Notes: a model not told the origin generated them from the letters alone. Shown: positions 32,332-42,204, counted from the stretch's first letter. The stretch is 47,246 nucleotides of DNA from CAYRGG01 sp964423745 (GCA_964423745.1 CAYRGG010000029.1:1-47246), one strand, 5' to 3'. A program made the numbers and translations.

Positions 32332-33138
32332 ATGATGAATTTGGATTTTGCAACGATTTTAGTGTTACTGGCCTTGGTGACGGGTAGCATCTGGGTGTTG
32401 GATATCTTTGTGCTTGCGCCGCGGCGGGCTATGGCGAAACCAGCCGGAACCGGCCGCCCTGTAAGCTCCGAAAAGGACAAAGGTAAGTTACCCTGGTACG
32501 TGGATTTTTCCCGTTCCTTTTTTCCTATAATTTTGGCGGTATTGATATTGCGCTCTTTTATCGTGGAGCCGTTTCGTATCCCCTCCGGTTCCATGATGCC
32601 AACTTTGTTGCCTGGGGATTTTATTTTAGTCAATAAATTTGCCTTCGGTGTTAGATTACCAGTCATCGACACGAAAATCCTCGATTCTGGTTCACCACAA
32701 CGGGGGGATGTGGCTGTATTTCGCTATCCTGAAGAACCTTCCGTGGCCTATATCAAGCGCATTGTGGGGTTGCCGGGGGACGAGCTGGTGTATCAAAATA
32801 ATCAACTTTACATTAATGGCGAGCTGGTGCCTCAGACCGATTTGCCACCGGATAGCGAAGATGCTGTTGACGGTTATGACCTGTTTCAAGAAAAATTGGG
32901 CGACACAACACACTTATCTTTGGCAAGGCAAGGCCAGCAAAACTTAGCGTGGACCTATGTGGTGCCCGAAGATCATTACTTTGTGCTAGGCGATAACCGT
33001 GACAATAGCCGAGACAGTCGATTTTGGGGACCACTGCCCGAAGAAAATTTAATCGGTAAAGCCTTTTTGATTTGGATGAATTGGGACTGTGTAACGTTCA
33101 GAGGCCAATGTGGCCGCATTGGGAGAAGTATTGAGTGA
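32332..33138 (+). CDS. lepB: Signal peptidase I
   Basis: Removes signal peptides from exported preproteins at the inner membrane. The 268-aa protein has membrane segments at about residues 6-28 and 62-78, the catalytic Ser87 in RIPSGSMMPTL and Lys142 in YIKRIVGLPGD, and box E GDNRDNSRDSRFWG. It lies 18 nt after lepA. Length is shorter than E. coli (324) but normal for many gammaproteobacteria. Confidence 0.97.
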   Translation: MMNLDFATILVLLALVTGSIWVLDIFVLAPRRAMAKPAGTGRPVSSEKDKGKLPWYVDFSRSFFPIILAVLILRSFIVEPFRIPSGSMMPTLLPGDFILVNKFAFGVRLPVIDTKILDSGSPQRGDVAVFRYPEEPSVAYIKRIVGLPGDELVYQNNQLYINGELVPQTDLPPDSEDAVDGYDLFQEKLGDTTHLSLARQGQQNLAWTYVVPEDHYFVLGDNRDNSRDSRFWGPLPEENLIGKAFLIWMNWDCVTFRGQCGRIGRSIE

Positions 33139-33172
33139 ATAGGGTAGGGATGAATTATGGGAGGTTTATCAA

Positions 33173-33574
33173 ATGAACAGGGTAGGGAATAACATCAGTA
33201 ATGGGTTTTGGGTTAATCGACAGCAGGGTATTACCATAATAGGTGCGCTTTTAATTCTTATTGCCTTGGGTTTTGTTGCGCTTATTGGATTACGGGTAGT
33301 GCCTATTTATATTGATTATTTCACGGTGAAATCCACCTTGGAGGGGCTCAAAAAGGAACCGCAAATAGGGCGTATGACATCCACTGATATTCGCTCTGCC
33401 ATCGAGAAACGCTTTAATATCGGGTATGTGGATATCGTCAACGCTAAGCAGGTAAAAATCCGTAAGCAGGGAAACGCTCGCATGCTGGTGCTGGACTATG
33501 AAGACAGACGGCCTGTTATAGGTAATGTGGATGTGGTTGCACGCTTTAATGTCAATGTTGAATTGTCGCAATAA
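33173..33574 (+). CDS. DUF4845 membrane protein
   Basis: A 133-aa protein with one N-terminal membrane helix (ITIIGALLILIALGFVALIG, near residues 20-39) and a small periplasmic domain with VVPIYIDYFTVKSTLEGL and SAIEKRFNIGYV. DUF4845 genes sit between lepB and rnc in many gamma- and betaproteobacteria. Function unknown. It may act with signal peptidase or envelope stress. Confidence 0.85.
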   Translation: MNRVGNNISNGFWVNRQQGITIIGALLILIALGFVALIGLRVVPIYIDYFTVKSTLEGLKKEPQIGRMTSTDIRSAIEKRFNIGYVDIVNAKQVKIRKQGNARMLVLDYEDRRPVIGNVDVVARFNVNVELSQ

Positions 33575-33583
33575 CGTCCCCTC

Positions 33584-34258
33584 GTGACTTTGTCTACCGA
33601 CAGGCTATGCAAAGCACTGGGATATAACTTTAAAGAGCCGCAACGCTTACAAGAGGCGCTAACTCACCGTAGCGCGGCGCGGCCTAATAATGAGCGTCTT
33701 GAATTTTTAGGGGATGCTGTTCTCAACGTTGTTATCGCCGCAGAATTGTTCAAACGTTATCCTCGGGCAACAGAAGGTGAATTAAGTCGGCTACGGGCAA
33801 ACCTCGTGAAAGGGGATACCCTAGCCGAATTAGCACGAAACCTGAAACTGGGAGATTACCTACGGTTGGGCACCGGCGAGCTGAAAAGCGGTGGATTTCA
33901 GCGCGACTCCATACTGGCCAATGGGTTAGAAGCTATTTTTGGTGCTGTGTACTTGGATAGTAATTTTGAGACTTGTCAGTGGCTCATATTAGATTTGTAT
34001 GACAATTTATTGGCTAAACTGCCAACGGTCGAAGAATTAAAGGATCCTAAAACCCGTTTACAGGAACATCTACAGGCTCGTCAGCAACCGTTGCCCGTCT
34101 ACACGGTTTTGGAGGTGGCCGGTGAAGCCCATGCGCAATGTTTTACCATTGAGTGCCATGTGCCGGAAGCGGTACGCACAACCGCTGTCGGTAGTAGCCG
34201 CCGCAAAGCCGAACAGGAAGCAGCGCGTCAAGCTTTGGAAATGATTCTACAGCCATGA
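33584..34258 (+). CDS. rnc: Ribonuclease III
   Basis: Cleaves double-stranded RNA in rRNA and mRNA processing. The 224-aa product (E. coli 226) has the signature NERLEFLGDAVLNVVIA, the second catalytic block ILANGLEAIFGAVYLD, and a C-terminal dsRNA-binding domain (DPKTRLQEHLQARQQPLPVY, GSSRRKAEQEAARQAL). The start is GTG. The stop overlaps the era start in ATGA, so the two are translationally coupled. Confidence 0.97.
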   Translation: MTLSTDRLCKALGYNFKEPQRLQEALTHRSAARPNNERLEFLGDAVLNVVIAAELFKRYPRATEGELSRLRANLVKGDTLAELARNLKLGDYLRLGTGELKSGGFQRDSILANGLEAIFGAVYLDSNFETCQWLILDLYDNLLAKLPTVEELKDPKTRLQEHLQARQQPLPVYTVLEVAGEAHAQCFTIECHVPEAVRTTAVGSSRRKAEQEAARQALEMILQP

Positions 34259-35139
34259 CCAAACGCGCAGGTTATGTGGCCTTATTGGGGAGGCCAAACG
34301 TGGGTAAATCCACCTTGCTGAATCGTTTTTTGCGGCAAAAAATCAGCATTACTTCACCTAAACCGCAAACCACCCGCCATGCCATTCTCGGCATACAGAC
34401 GCTAACTGATACGCAAACTATTTATGTGGATACGCCCGGTGTGCATCTCAATGCCCAGCGCGCCATCAATCGTTATATGAACCGCACCGCCTGCGATGTC
34501 CTAAGTTATGTGAATGTGGCGGTGTTTCTCGTGGAAGCCCTGCGTTGGACCTCGGAGGATGATGAGGTGTTAAACCGCTTGAGCGCTTTCCAGGGACCTA
34601 TCCTTTTAGTGGTCAATAAAGTAGATCGTGCTACACCTAAGGAAAAGTTATTGCCCTTTATCGAGAGGCTGAGTAAGCGAAGCGCCTTTACGGAAGTAGT
34701 GCCTATTTCTGCTAAAACGGGGCATAATGTCGACGCCCTTGAGGGCGTCATCAGCACTCTCTTGCCTGAGTCGGAATTTTTCTTTGCCGAAGACCAGATA
34801 ACCACAGCGAGCCAGCGCTTTATGGCTGCTGAGTTGGTGCGGGAAAAACTAACCCGTTGCCTACGGCAAGAATTACCCTATGCGTTGACCGTAGACATTG
34901 AAACCTTCGCTGAACAGGGTTCGCTACTTCATATTGGCGCCATCATATGGGTCGAACGCCCTGGACAAAAAGCAATCATTATCGGTAACAAAGGCGCTAC
35001 CCTCAAGGAGGTCGGTCGGCAAGCTCGGGAAGATATGGAAAAACAGTTTGGTTGCAAAGTTTTTCTAGAAACCTGGGTCAAAGTACGCGAAGGATGGTCT
35101 AACAACGAAAACGCCCTGCATAGTTTTGGTTATAGCTAA
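34255..35139 (+). CDS. era: GTPase Era
   Basis: Essential GTPase that checks 16S rRNA 3'-end maturation. The 294-aa protein has G1 GRPNVGKSTLLNRF, the Era switch region KISITSPKPQTTRHAILG, G3 DTPG, NKVD and a C-terminal KH domain (IWVERPGQKAIIIGNKGATL). It overlaps rnc by 4 nt and is followed by recO after 20 nt. Confidence 0.98.
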   Translation: MTKRAGYVALLGRPNVGKSTLLNRFLRQKISITSPKPQTTRHAILGIQTLTDTQTIYVDTPGVHLNAQRAINRYMNRTACDVLSYVNVAVFLVEALRWTSEDDEVLNRLSAFQGPILLVVNKVDRATPKEKLLPFIERLSKRSAFTEVVPISAKTGHNVDALEGVISTLLPESEFFFAEDQITTASQRFMAAELVREKLTRCLRQELPYALTVDIETFAEQGSLLHIGAIIWVERPGQKAIIIGNKGATLKEVGRQAREDMEKQFGCKVFLETWVKVREGWSNNENALHSFGYS

Positions 35140-35159
35140 GATTAAAGTCTGACGATTTT

Positions 35160-35882
35160 ATGCGCGTCTCTTTACAACCCGCTTTTATTCTCCACCGCAA
35201 AGCCTATCGGGATACCAGCTTGTTGCTAGAAGTATGGACCTTAGCCTATGGCCGTGTTGGTTTGGTGGCGCGAGGGGTCCGCACATCGCGATCTCGATTA
35301 CAGCCTTTGTTACAGCCGTTTCTGCCGCTTTTTTTGTCCTGGTCAGGTAAAGGGGAGTTGCCCACGTTGACAGCCGCTGAAGAAGCAGGCGCTACTATTG
35401 TATTAACGCCAGAACGGATATGGAGTGGCTTCTACGTAAATGAACTCATCTGGCGTTTGACGAAACGCCATGATCCCCATCCGGGTTTATTCGCAGCTTA
35501 TCAGCAGGTATTGCTAGCTTTGGCGCAACAAACCTCCCAAGAAGCGGCGTTACGGATTTTTGAAAAACGTTTACTCAGCGAGATTGGCTATGGTCTGCAT
35601 TTGGAGCGCGAAGCATTAACTGGCCAACCCCTTGAGCGAGATCACACCTATCGGTATGTTTTAGATCAGGGACCTATTGCCGCTGGCGCAACTCAAGAGG
35701 GTCTGCAAATCTCTGGTAACGGGTTACTGGCCTTACACAGCGAGTCGTTAAACACCCAGGATAGGCACATGTTGCGAGAGACGAAACAGCTTACCCGAGC
35801 AGCAATTCATGTGCAATTACAAGGCCGTCCTTTAAAAACCCGAGAACTGCTGAGTGACTACCACCGGCGGCGTCAAGCGTGA
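35160..35882 (+). CDS. recO: DNA repair protein RecO
   Basis: Helps RecR load RecA on SSB-coated DNA and anneals strands. The 240-aa protein has the N-terminal OB fold (FILHRKAYRDTSLLLEVWTL, GRVGLVARGVR), LQPLLQPFLPLFLSWSGKG, and the helical C-terminal domain with FEKRLLSEIGYGLHLE. It is the last core gene before the accessory island; pdxJ does not follow. Confidence 0.96.
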   Translation: MRVSLQPAFILHRKAYRDTSLLLEVWTLAYGRVGLVARGVRTSRSRLQPLLQPFLPLFLSWSGKGELPTLTAAEEAGATIVLTPERIWSGFYVNELIWRLTKRHDPHPGLFAAYQQVLLALAQQTSQEAALRIFEKRLLSEIGYGLHLEREALTGQPLERDHTYRYVLDQGPIAAGATQEGLQISGNGLLALHSESLNTQDRHMLRETKQLTRAAIHVQLQGRPLKTRELLSDYHRRRQA

Positions 35883-35958
35883 TTAAAAACGCGGGGTGCG
35901 GTTAAATTCGTCGCCGTCGACAAGGTACACCCGCCGCGAAACCGGTATCGGAAAAGCT

Positions 35959-36000
35959 AAAGCTTCACCCGCCCGTCTAGTTGCGCACAAGTGAAGCTTT
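35959..36000. terminator. Inverted repeat between convergent recO and vapC
   Basis: AAAGCTTCAC (35959-35968) pairs perfectly with GTGAAGCTTT (35991-36000), with a 22-nt loop. It lies where the rightward recO operon meets the leftward vapBC operon and could end transcription from both sides. There is no T-run directly after the stem, only CTTTTT 9-14 nt later, so it is a weak candidate. The rest of 35883-36041 shows no gene. Confidence 0.4.
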
Positions 36001-36041
36001 GTCCCAGCTTTTTGCCAAAGTGAGCAAGTTCTCTAAAGCTT

Positions 36042-36425
36042 TTATTTTGTACCAGGTAAAGGATCGTGAAATGGATCTAAGAGCGCAAGGCCATTAATCC
36101 ACCTAAAGTCATGGGTGTTTCGTGTCACCAGTGTTAAACGATTTTCTAACGCTGTACCTGCTATCAAAGCATCCCCAAGAGATAGCTTGCGTTGCTGACG
36201 AAGCTGGATAGCCTGTTCAATAATTCCATCAGTGAGGGGTAGAGGACGTAACCAACTGAATAGCGCATCAAGTTGTTTTCGTACATCTTTGGTCAGCTTG
36301 TGATAACCCAATACCTCGACACGGCTAATAATTGATACCTTAGGCAGTTGCTCCTTGAAGAAGGGACGCAGTATCTTATCTTCAGCGCTGACGGCATAGA
36401 TGATAATATTGCTGTCCACCAGCAT
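36042..36425 (-). CDS. PIN-domain toxin (VapC family)
   Basis: A 127-aa PIN ribonuclease with conserved acidic residues in MLVDSNIIIYAVS, SRVEVLGYHKL, LSLGDALIAGTAL and LVTRNTHDF. VapC toxins cut tRNA or rRNA. It lies 3 nt after its presumed antitoxin. Confidence 0.9.
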   Translation of the reverse strand: MLVDSNIIIYAVSAEDKILRPFFKEQLPKVSIISRVEVLGYHKLTKDVRKQLDALFSWLRPLPLTDGIIEQAIQLRQQRKLSLGDALIAGTALENRLTLVTRNTHDFRWINGLALLDPFHDPLPGTK

Positions 36426-36428
36426 GGC

Positions 36429-36689
36429 TTAGTCTCGCCCTGGTAAAGAGCGATCCGCACGTATGTTGTGTTGCCACTTAACCGGATCTTCTATTTCTGA
36501 AAACGCTCCAAGATCGGCTAGTTCTTGTAAAATTGCAGCAACCTGCTGTCCACGTTCGGTCTTATCTTCAGTATCCTGTTTCTGATCGATTAACTTTGTT
36601 TCCAGAAATTTAATAAACTGCAAAGCTTGAACACGCAGATCCTCAGGCAAGCGTTTCGCATGGGCAGCAATTTCATCGATTGTCGACAT
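36429..36689 (-). CDS. Antitoxin of the VapC toxin (DUF2281-like)
   Basis: An 86-aa protein with MSTIDEIAAHAKRLPEDLRV and QALQFIKFLETKL, resembling DUF2281 antitoxins, and an acidic C-terminal tail that would bind the toxin. First gene of the pair. Its promoter should lie in 36690-36820. Confidence 0.75.
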   Translation of the reverse strand: MSTIDEIAAHAKRLPEDLRVQALQFIKFLETKLIDQKQDTEDKTERGQQVAAILQELADLGAFSEIEDPVKWQHNIRADRSLPGRD

Positions 36690-37031
36690 GTTTCAACTCC
36701 AATGATTTCATTACCATAATAATTTTTATGCAAAATTGCTACCTTGCAAAGGTTCCGGCTGCAGATTTTTTATTTTGCTCGAATCTCATTTCCGTCAAGA
36801 AAGCAGGTAAGAAATCAGCCAGGACTTACGCAGCTCGTTCCAGAGGACGCCGTGAATACGTCCATGCTTCGCCGGCTTGACTGCGGCCATCCAGGCCGCA
36901 AACACCTCTTTTACGAGCTACGCAAGTCCTTTTTTCCGTAAGTATATGTTTGTTCAAAAAGGAGTTAACCCGAAGAACGACAAAGCTGCTTTTTACCCTT
37001 CTTAGCCAGTGCAGCTGCTTATGAAATAGAG
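36690..37031. other. Gene-free stretch upstream of vapB
   Basis: This 342-nt region contains the 110-bp MITE-like element described separately. The remaining sequence shows no gene. Short frames across it read through the element and are not credible. Confidence 0.6.
36821..36930. mobile_element. MITE-like element with imperfect terminal inverted repeats
   Basis: The two 26-bp ends are inverted copies of each other: AGGACTTACGCAGCTCGT... at 36821 and the complement of ...ACGAGCTACGCAAGTCCT ending at 36930. I count about five mismatches. The inside has another G+C-rich stem (GCGGCC-ATCCA-GGCCGC) and no gene. It is likely a non-autonomous element moved by a DDE transposase encoded elsewhere. 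No clear target-site duplication is seen. Confidence 0.65.
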
Positions 37032-40000
37032 CTACGCCACCTTCGCATTGGCATTTACCTTTTTGATAACGGAAACTACCTTATCCGCATATTCGCCCGG
37101 CAACACGCCGTCGATGCCTTCATGGTGAATATCGGTAAAGGGTGGCTCATAAAGGGTTTCCAAATCCATGACGCCGTTACGAACCAGGTGCTCGATGATC
37201 TGATCGATAAAGCGAATTTGATCGGCTTTGAGGGCGCCGCTGGATAAAAACTCGGCAAAGGCTGCTTTAGCTGCGTTGCGGTCCAGACCCACCAGGCGGC
37301 GAATCAACTCACCTAGGGGCTGCTCGCCATAGGTTTTTATAAAATCCTCTTTGCCGCCGGGGCCGTCTGCGGAGAACAAGATGGTTTCCAGCCCCTCTAA
37401 GTCTTTCGCGGTGATAGGCTGGTTATTGCGCAGGCGTTTGATGGTGACATGGTCCTGATGAGTATGGATAAATTTCTCCACCTTAAGGCGGTAGTTCTTT
37501 AGGCTGGGATCAGCCTGAACGAGGTTCTCAATGTGGGTTACTTCACCCAGCTCGTCCTCAAAATCCGTGTAAACCTTCTCCCGAGGTCCGGCTTTATCCA
37601 CAAATTTGATGAGATCTCGCAACCGGCAACGCACCTGCTCTAGCATGGGCAGGGTTACGTCCTGCCAGTACTCATCGCTTTGCAGATCGAGGATCAACGC
37701 CATCTCCGCGTTCACCGCTGGAATAGCCCGTTTTTCCTCTAGGCCCTGGGCTAATTCCCTGATCCGCGTTTGATAACGTTCCAGGTTGGGGGCTGTTTCC
37801 AGGATGGCCAGTTGCAGGTTGAGGGTCAGCAGATCGAAACGGCGGGCAAATTCGTCGTCATCATCGGGCCACGGCAAGCCACTTAAACGCTCGGCAACGT
37901 CCAGTTGATCGCCGGGACTCAGGTGGTTCCAGCGTTCCCGCTGGGAGAAGGTTTCTAAGTAATGGCGATGGGGTCGCGCCAGGAAATTGTCCGGGTTGAT
38001 TCGCGTGACAATGTCGTGCATCTGGTCCAGGAGTGTCTGCTTAAGTTTTTCCTCGGGGTCTTCTAGCTCCGTGTTTTCCTGAAGTGCGGCGGCTAGTTCT
38101 AAACGGCGTTTAAAAATCTTCTGCTTGACCGATTCCTGTACTGGCGCTTCCCGTGTGCCGTCGGGATTCGCCTGGAAAAATTCCAGGTTTTCGCAGTAAT
38201 CGAACACGCAAAAGAATTGTTTATCCAGACCAGGGCCGAACAGATCCGGGCGCAGCCGGGTGCCACGCCCCAACATCTGCCAGAATTTGGTTTTCGAGCG
38301 CACCCGTTTGAAGAACACCAGATTCACCACCTCGGGCACATCGATGCCGGTATCCAGCATATCCACTGACACGGCGATAAAGGGGTCCTTTTCGGGCAGG
38401 CTAAAATCATCGATGAGGCTTTGCGCATAGCTCACCTGGTTGTCAATCACCCGGCAGAATTTGCCCGCCAGGTGGGGATAGTGGGTATTAAAACGCTGGG
38501 CAATGAACTCCGCATGGGCATGGTTTTTGGCGAACAGAATGGTTTTGCCCAGTTTGTCACCTCCCTCGATTTTGAGACCATGGGCCATCAGTTGGGCGAG
38601 CACCTTATCCACCGTATCCTCGTTGAACAGCCAGGCGTTGAGGGCGGCGGCATCGATTTCGGGGAGAAATTGGCCGGTTTCTTCATCGAAGAAGGTGGCT
38701 TCATAGTCGTTCTTCTCGTCCTCGCTCAGCTCATCGTATTTAATGCCCTGGCGTTGAAACTTGAGGGGCACCGACACCGCCCTCGGCGGTACCAGATACT
38801 CATCGGCCACCGCCTGTTCCAGCTCATAGGCATAGCTGGGCACGTTGTCCTCCAGGTCAAACAGGTGGTAGGTGTTGCGATCCACTTCAGATCGCGGGGT
38901 GGCCGTGAGACCCAATAGCAGGCTGTCGAAATAATCGAAGATGGCCTTAAATTTTTGATACACCGACCGGTGCGCCTCGTCGATAATGATGAGATCAAAG
39001 GCGTTGCTGCCGAAGCGTTTGCCGCCGTCCCGTTTGGTCTCGTCGATGAGATTCATCATGGTGTGGTAGGTGGAAAACACGATGCGGCTTTCAGGGGTCT
39101 CCTTCTCATTCACCAGATTCACCAGGGAGGCATGGGGCAGATGGGCGGCAAAGGCGGCCTTGGCTTGCCGCACCAGGGCGGTGCGGTCGGCCAGGAATAA
39201 CGTGCGGCGCACCCAGTTGGCACGCATGAGGATGTCCACGGCGGCAATGCTCACCCGGGTCTTGCCGGTGCCGGTGGCCATCACCAGCAGACTGCCCCGG
39301 GCGCGGTCCTCCTGCAAGCGCTCCATCAGGCGGCGGATGCCTTCTTCTTGATAGTAACGCTCGACAATATCCCGGTTGAGGGGGGTTTTGGTGATGTCTT
39401 TGCGGGTTTGGCGGCGGTTGACCATGAGCTGCAACTGGTCCTTGTCGGCAAACCCCTGGACTTCCCGGGGTGGGTAAAAGCGGTCGTCCCAGAGCCAGGT
39501 TTGATAACCGTTGCTGTAGTAGATGACGGGGCGCTGTCCGGTCATTTTCTCTAAGCAATCGGCATACAGTTCTGCTTGACGCTCCCCCGCTTTGGGATCT
39601 TGCTGGGTGCGTTTGGCTTCCACCACCGCCAGGGGCAAACCGTTGTCGCCCCACAGCACATAATCGGCATAGCCGCTGCCGTTATTGGACGGCATGCCCT
39701 GGACTTTGTACTCCCGCACCCGCTCCCCATCCGGGTCCCAACCAGCTTCCCGTAGCAACACATCGATGAATAAATCGCGGGTTTCAGCTTCCGATTCGTC
39801 AAAGGTGACAGCGCCCAGGGCGGCTTGATTTTCGGCCTTGATGGCGTCGATCTGCGCCTTCAGCCGGTCGATTTCCTCCTGGGAGGCGGCGAGTTGCTGC
39901 TGGGTGGTTTCGAAAGCGTCGTCTTTGCCCTTGAGCTGATCCTGCAGACGAGCCAGTTCAGCGGCGTTTTTGTCTGCTTCCCTGGCTTGGTTGATGGGCT

Positions 40001-40214
40001 GCAGTAGTAAATGTTCGTTGAAGGGTGGCACCTGCACCGGCGCGCCGCTGGTTTTGGTGTAGACGCGCACCAACCAACTCAGTAGGTTGTGGGTGGCGCG
40101 GGTGAGTTGTACCCCTTCGTTGTGACGCATACTAGCGTCGCTATGCACGGCTTGGTTGCCGATTTTATGGATCAGGCGGATTTGATTGAACAGGTTAGGG
40201 GCCACCAGTTTTTG
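37032..40214 (-). pseudogene. hsdR: Type I restriction HsdR, N-terminus lost by deletion
   Basis: The frame encodes nearly all of a type I restriction translocase: the DUF4145-like N-terminal piece (LFNQIRLIHKIGNQAVHSDA), HSDR_N nuclease residues (DYVLWGDNGLPLAVVEAKR), Walker A MATGTGKTRVSIAA, DEAHRS, GLTATPR, MLDTGIDVPEVVN, MLGRGTRLRPDL and the EcoEI-type C-terminus. Homology begins abruptly near 40214. Upstream the same frame only reads hsdM antisense-shifted sequence (back to 40376). Perhaps 60 N-terminal residues are missing. Possible internal starts are GTG at 40205 or ATG at 40130. Without HsdS and intact HsdM the enzyme cannot be targeted. Confidence 0.85.
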
Positions 40215-40926
40215 AACCGATGCGCAGCATGGAGCTGTCGAAATCCGTACCGTGGAACATGCCGTGGTTGAAATGCTCGCGCTGGTCTGCATCGTGGAAT
40301 AGCGCCGGGTGATGCTCGCGCAGATATTCCCCTGCCGATACCAAGAAGCCGCAGGTGCCGCAGGCGGGGTCGGCAATCGTATCCTGTGGGCCGGGGGCCA
40401 CCATCTCCACCATCAGGCTGATGATATGGCGCGGGGTGCGGAATTGGCCGTTTTGCCCGGCGCTAGCGATTTTCGAGAGCATGTATTCGTAGAGATCGCC
40501 CTTGGTGTCCCGGTCTTCCATGGGGATGGCATCCAGCATCGTCACTACCCGCTGCAACAGGTTGGGGGTGGGGATGACGAACACAGCATCCTTCATAAAA
40601 CGGCTGTAGGCGCTCTCCCGGCCGTCGTGCAGGTTTCGGATGAAGGGGAACACTTCATCCCGAAACAGTTTATACATCTCTCCGGCTTCCTGGTCCTTGA
40701 ACTGGGACCAGCGCAACGGCTGCTGGTCAGCGCTGAAAATCGGGTCTTCGATGGGCTTGCCGAGGCGGTTGGCCTTGCGTTCCCGCAGGGTGTGCAGCTC
40801 GTCCAGGCGCTTGGTAAACAGCAGGTAGGTGATTTGCTCGATGACAGTGAGGGGGTTGGAAATGCCCCCGGACCAGAAGGCGTCCCAGACCCGGTCGATC
40901 TGTGATTTTAATGTGCCGGTTATCAT
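40195..40926 (-). pseudogene. hsdM: Type I methylase HsdM, 3' part deleted
   Basis: The remaining ~244 codons match the first half of HsdM: MITGTLKSQIDRVWDAFWSG, ITYLLFTKRLDELHTLRE, GQFRTPRHIISLMVEMVAP and the AdoMet motif I DPACGTCGFLVSAG, ending HGTDFDSSMLRIGS and then a few foreign residues and a stop. The catalytic NPPF/NPPY motif, the C-terminal half, all of hsdS and the 5' end of hsdR are absent. The join to hsdR lies within about 40205-40220 and is out of frame. The frame is open 18 codons before the chosen ATG at 40926. Confidence 0.9.
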
Positions 40927-41260
40927 AAAAAAATGCGTCCTTTTTTTGTTACGATCCCAAAATGTCAAGCTTGAACTCAACGTGGTGTGTCTCAGGGTAT
41001 GAATCTAACTATAGACGTCTAAGCTTCAGGTGAGCAACACGTTGCCTAGCCGCTGAGCTGCTTTCCCTTTTAACACAACAGAGCTCGAGTAATCTTACCT
41101 GTTGTTCCACGTTTTCCTCTTTCTCTCGTCCGACTTAAACTATTATCTACTGGATAACAGCGGTCATTCTGTAAAATAATCAAAATGACTAAAACAACGC
41201 ATCATTATGACGTATACTATGAGAGCGCAATCATCTTGCTTTGTCTCAAAGGTTTTTGTT
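40927..41260. other. Divergent promoter region, hsdM and RES module
   Basis: This 334-nt region contains no gene I can support. On the plus strand TATACT at 41213-41218 is a good -10 hexamer about 45 nt before the Xre/ParS-type antitoxin start. I could not pair it with a convincing -35. The minus-strand promoter of the hsd remnant should lie here too. Confidence 0.4.
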
Positions 41261-41701
41261 ATGGCAAAACAAATAGAACAGGTAACCGAAACGGTTATAG
41301 AAGGCATTAATGTTCCTGGCGCCGTTTTTACTGATCCAGTAGTTTATATTCGAATGGTCCGTGCTGGTATTCCGGGCGCTATCGTCAAGCAGGCCATCGA
41401 TGAATTAGGCGGTAATCGAGCGCTTTTTATAAAGCTTCTCAATACCACGGCGGCTAACCTAAGCCGTTACTACCGAAAGAAAGTTCTGGACCGTACTGAC
41501 AGCGAAGAAGTCCTCGATACCCTACGTGTTTACCTACAAGCTTTAAACGTTTTTGGTGACAAACAGATGGCTAGGGATTGGTTGGCCATGCCCATTCCCG
41601 CCTTGGCGGGGGAGCGACCTCTTGATCTTTTCGATACCTTTGAGGGGCGTCATCTGGTTCGAGCGACGCTGCGCAAGCTAGAACATGGCGAGTTCAGTTA
41701 G
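41261..41701 (+). CDS. Xre/MbcA/ParS-type antitoxin of a RES toxin
   Basis: A 146-aa antitoxin. The N-terminal part resembles an Xre-like helical DNA-binding region (AIVKQAIDELGGNRALFIKL), and the C-terminal DUF2384 (MbcA/ParS C-terminal) domain is clear: VFGDKQMARDWLAMPIPALA then PLDLFDTFEGRHLVRATLRK. DUF2384 proteins block RES toxins by filling the active site. The ATG at 41261 is chosen; the frame is open 18 codons further upstream. The stop overlaps the toxin's GTG by one base. Confidence 0.9.
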   Translation: MAKQIEQVTETVIEGINVPGAVFTDPVVYIRMVRAGIPGAIVKQAIDELGGNRALFIKLLNTTAANLSRYYRKKVLDRTDSEEVLDTLRVYLQALNVFGDKQMARDWLAMPIPALAGERPLDLFDTFEGRHLVRATLRKLEHGEFS

Positions 41702-42177
41702 TGCAGCTATTTTGCATCTGCCCAGAACCGTTTCTAGAGAATTATTCGGGATTAGGGGCTAGCTATCGGGATGGAGGCCGCTGGAACAGGGCAGGCATCC
41801 CGGTACTCTATTTTGCCTTGTCCCCTGCCGTTGCTTTGCTCGAAATGGGTAATTACTTACCTTCACCCCGGTTGGTGCCTAAAAGTTACCGTCTAGGGAT
41901 TTACCAACTGCCGGATTCTGTTGCTTACGCCGAATTAGCAATTCATCAGCTTCCTGAGGATTGGTCCCGCTATCCCTATCCAGACTCTACGCAAACGCTT
42001 GGCTCTGCCTGGCTCCACCAGTGCCAGACCTTGAGCTTGCTAGTGCCAAGTGCTGCTGTTCCAGCCGGACTGGAGCGCATTGCGGTCTTCAATCCCCGCC
42101 ATCCAGATTGTCAATACCTGAAGTTAGTGACTGTCACCACTGAACTCTACAATAAGCGAGCCTTTAAAGGATTGTGA
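41701..42177 (+). CDS. RES-domain NAD+-degrading toxin, module 1
   Basis: A 158-aa RES toxin; studied members hydrolyse or phosphorolyse NAD+. The active-site residues are in place: Arg in GGRWNRAG, Tyr in VLYFAL, Glu in ALLEMGNYL and Ser in LLVPSAAVP. The closing VFNPRHPDCQYLKL is typical. It starts at GTG, 1 nt overlap with the antitoxin. Confidence 0.9.
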   Translation: MQLFCICPEPFLENYSGLGASYRDGGRWNRAGIPVLYFALSPAVALLEMGNYLPSPRLVPKSYRLGIYQLPDSVAYAELAIHQLPEDWSRYPYPDSTQTLGSAWLHQCQTLSLLVPSAAVPAGLERIAVFNPRHPDCQYLKLVTVTTELYNKRAFKGL

Positions 42178-42183
42178 TGGGTT

Positions 42184-42204
42184 AGAGAAAAGGTGCATTT
42201 CTCT
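42184..42204 (+). terminator. Short hairpin after RES module 1
   Basis: AGAGAAA and TTTCTCT form a 7-bp stem with a 7-nt loop just after the toxin stop. There is no T-run downstream, so termination is uncertain. Confidence 0.3.

Noticed and set aside
35883..36041. Possible pdxJ remnant after recO.
   Set aside because: None of the frames shows the PdxJ start (GVN.DH..TLR) or any other part of it.
40215..40376. HsdR frame extending to 40376 as a natural N-terminus.
   Set aside because: That part is the hsdM gene read in another frame and is unlike any HsdR N-terminus; it is a by-product of the deletion.
41701..41740. Loss of a conserved Arg in the first residues of RES toxin 1 (FCIC where relatives often have YRI).
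   Set aside because: The catalytic Arg of the family is the one in GRW, and this is present with Tyr, Glu and Ser. The change is not clearly inactivating.
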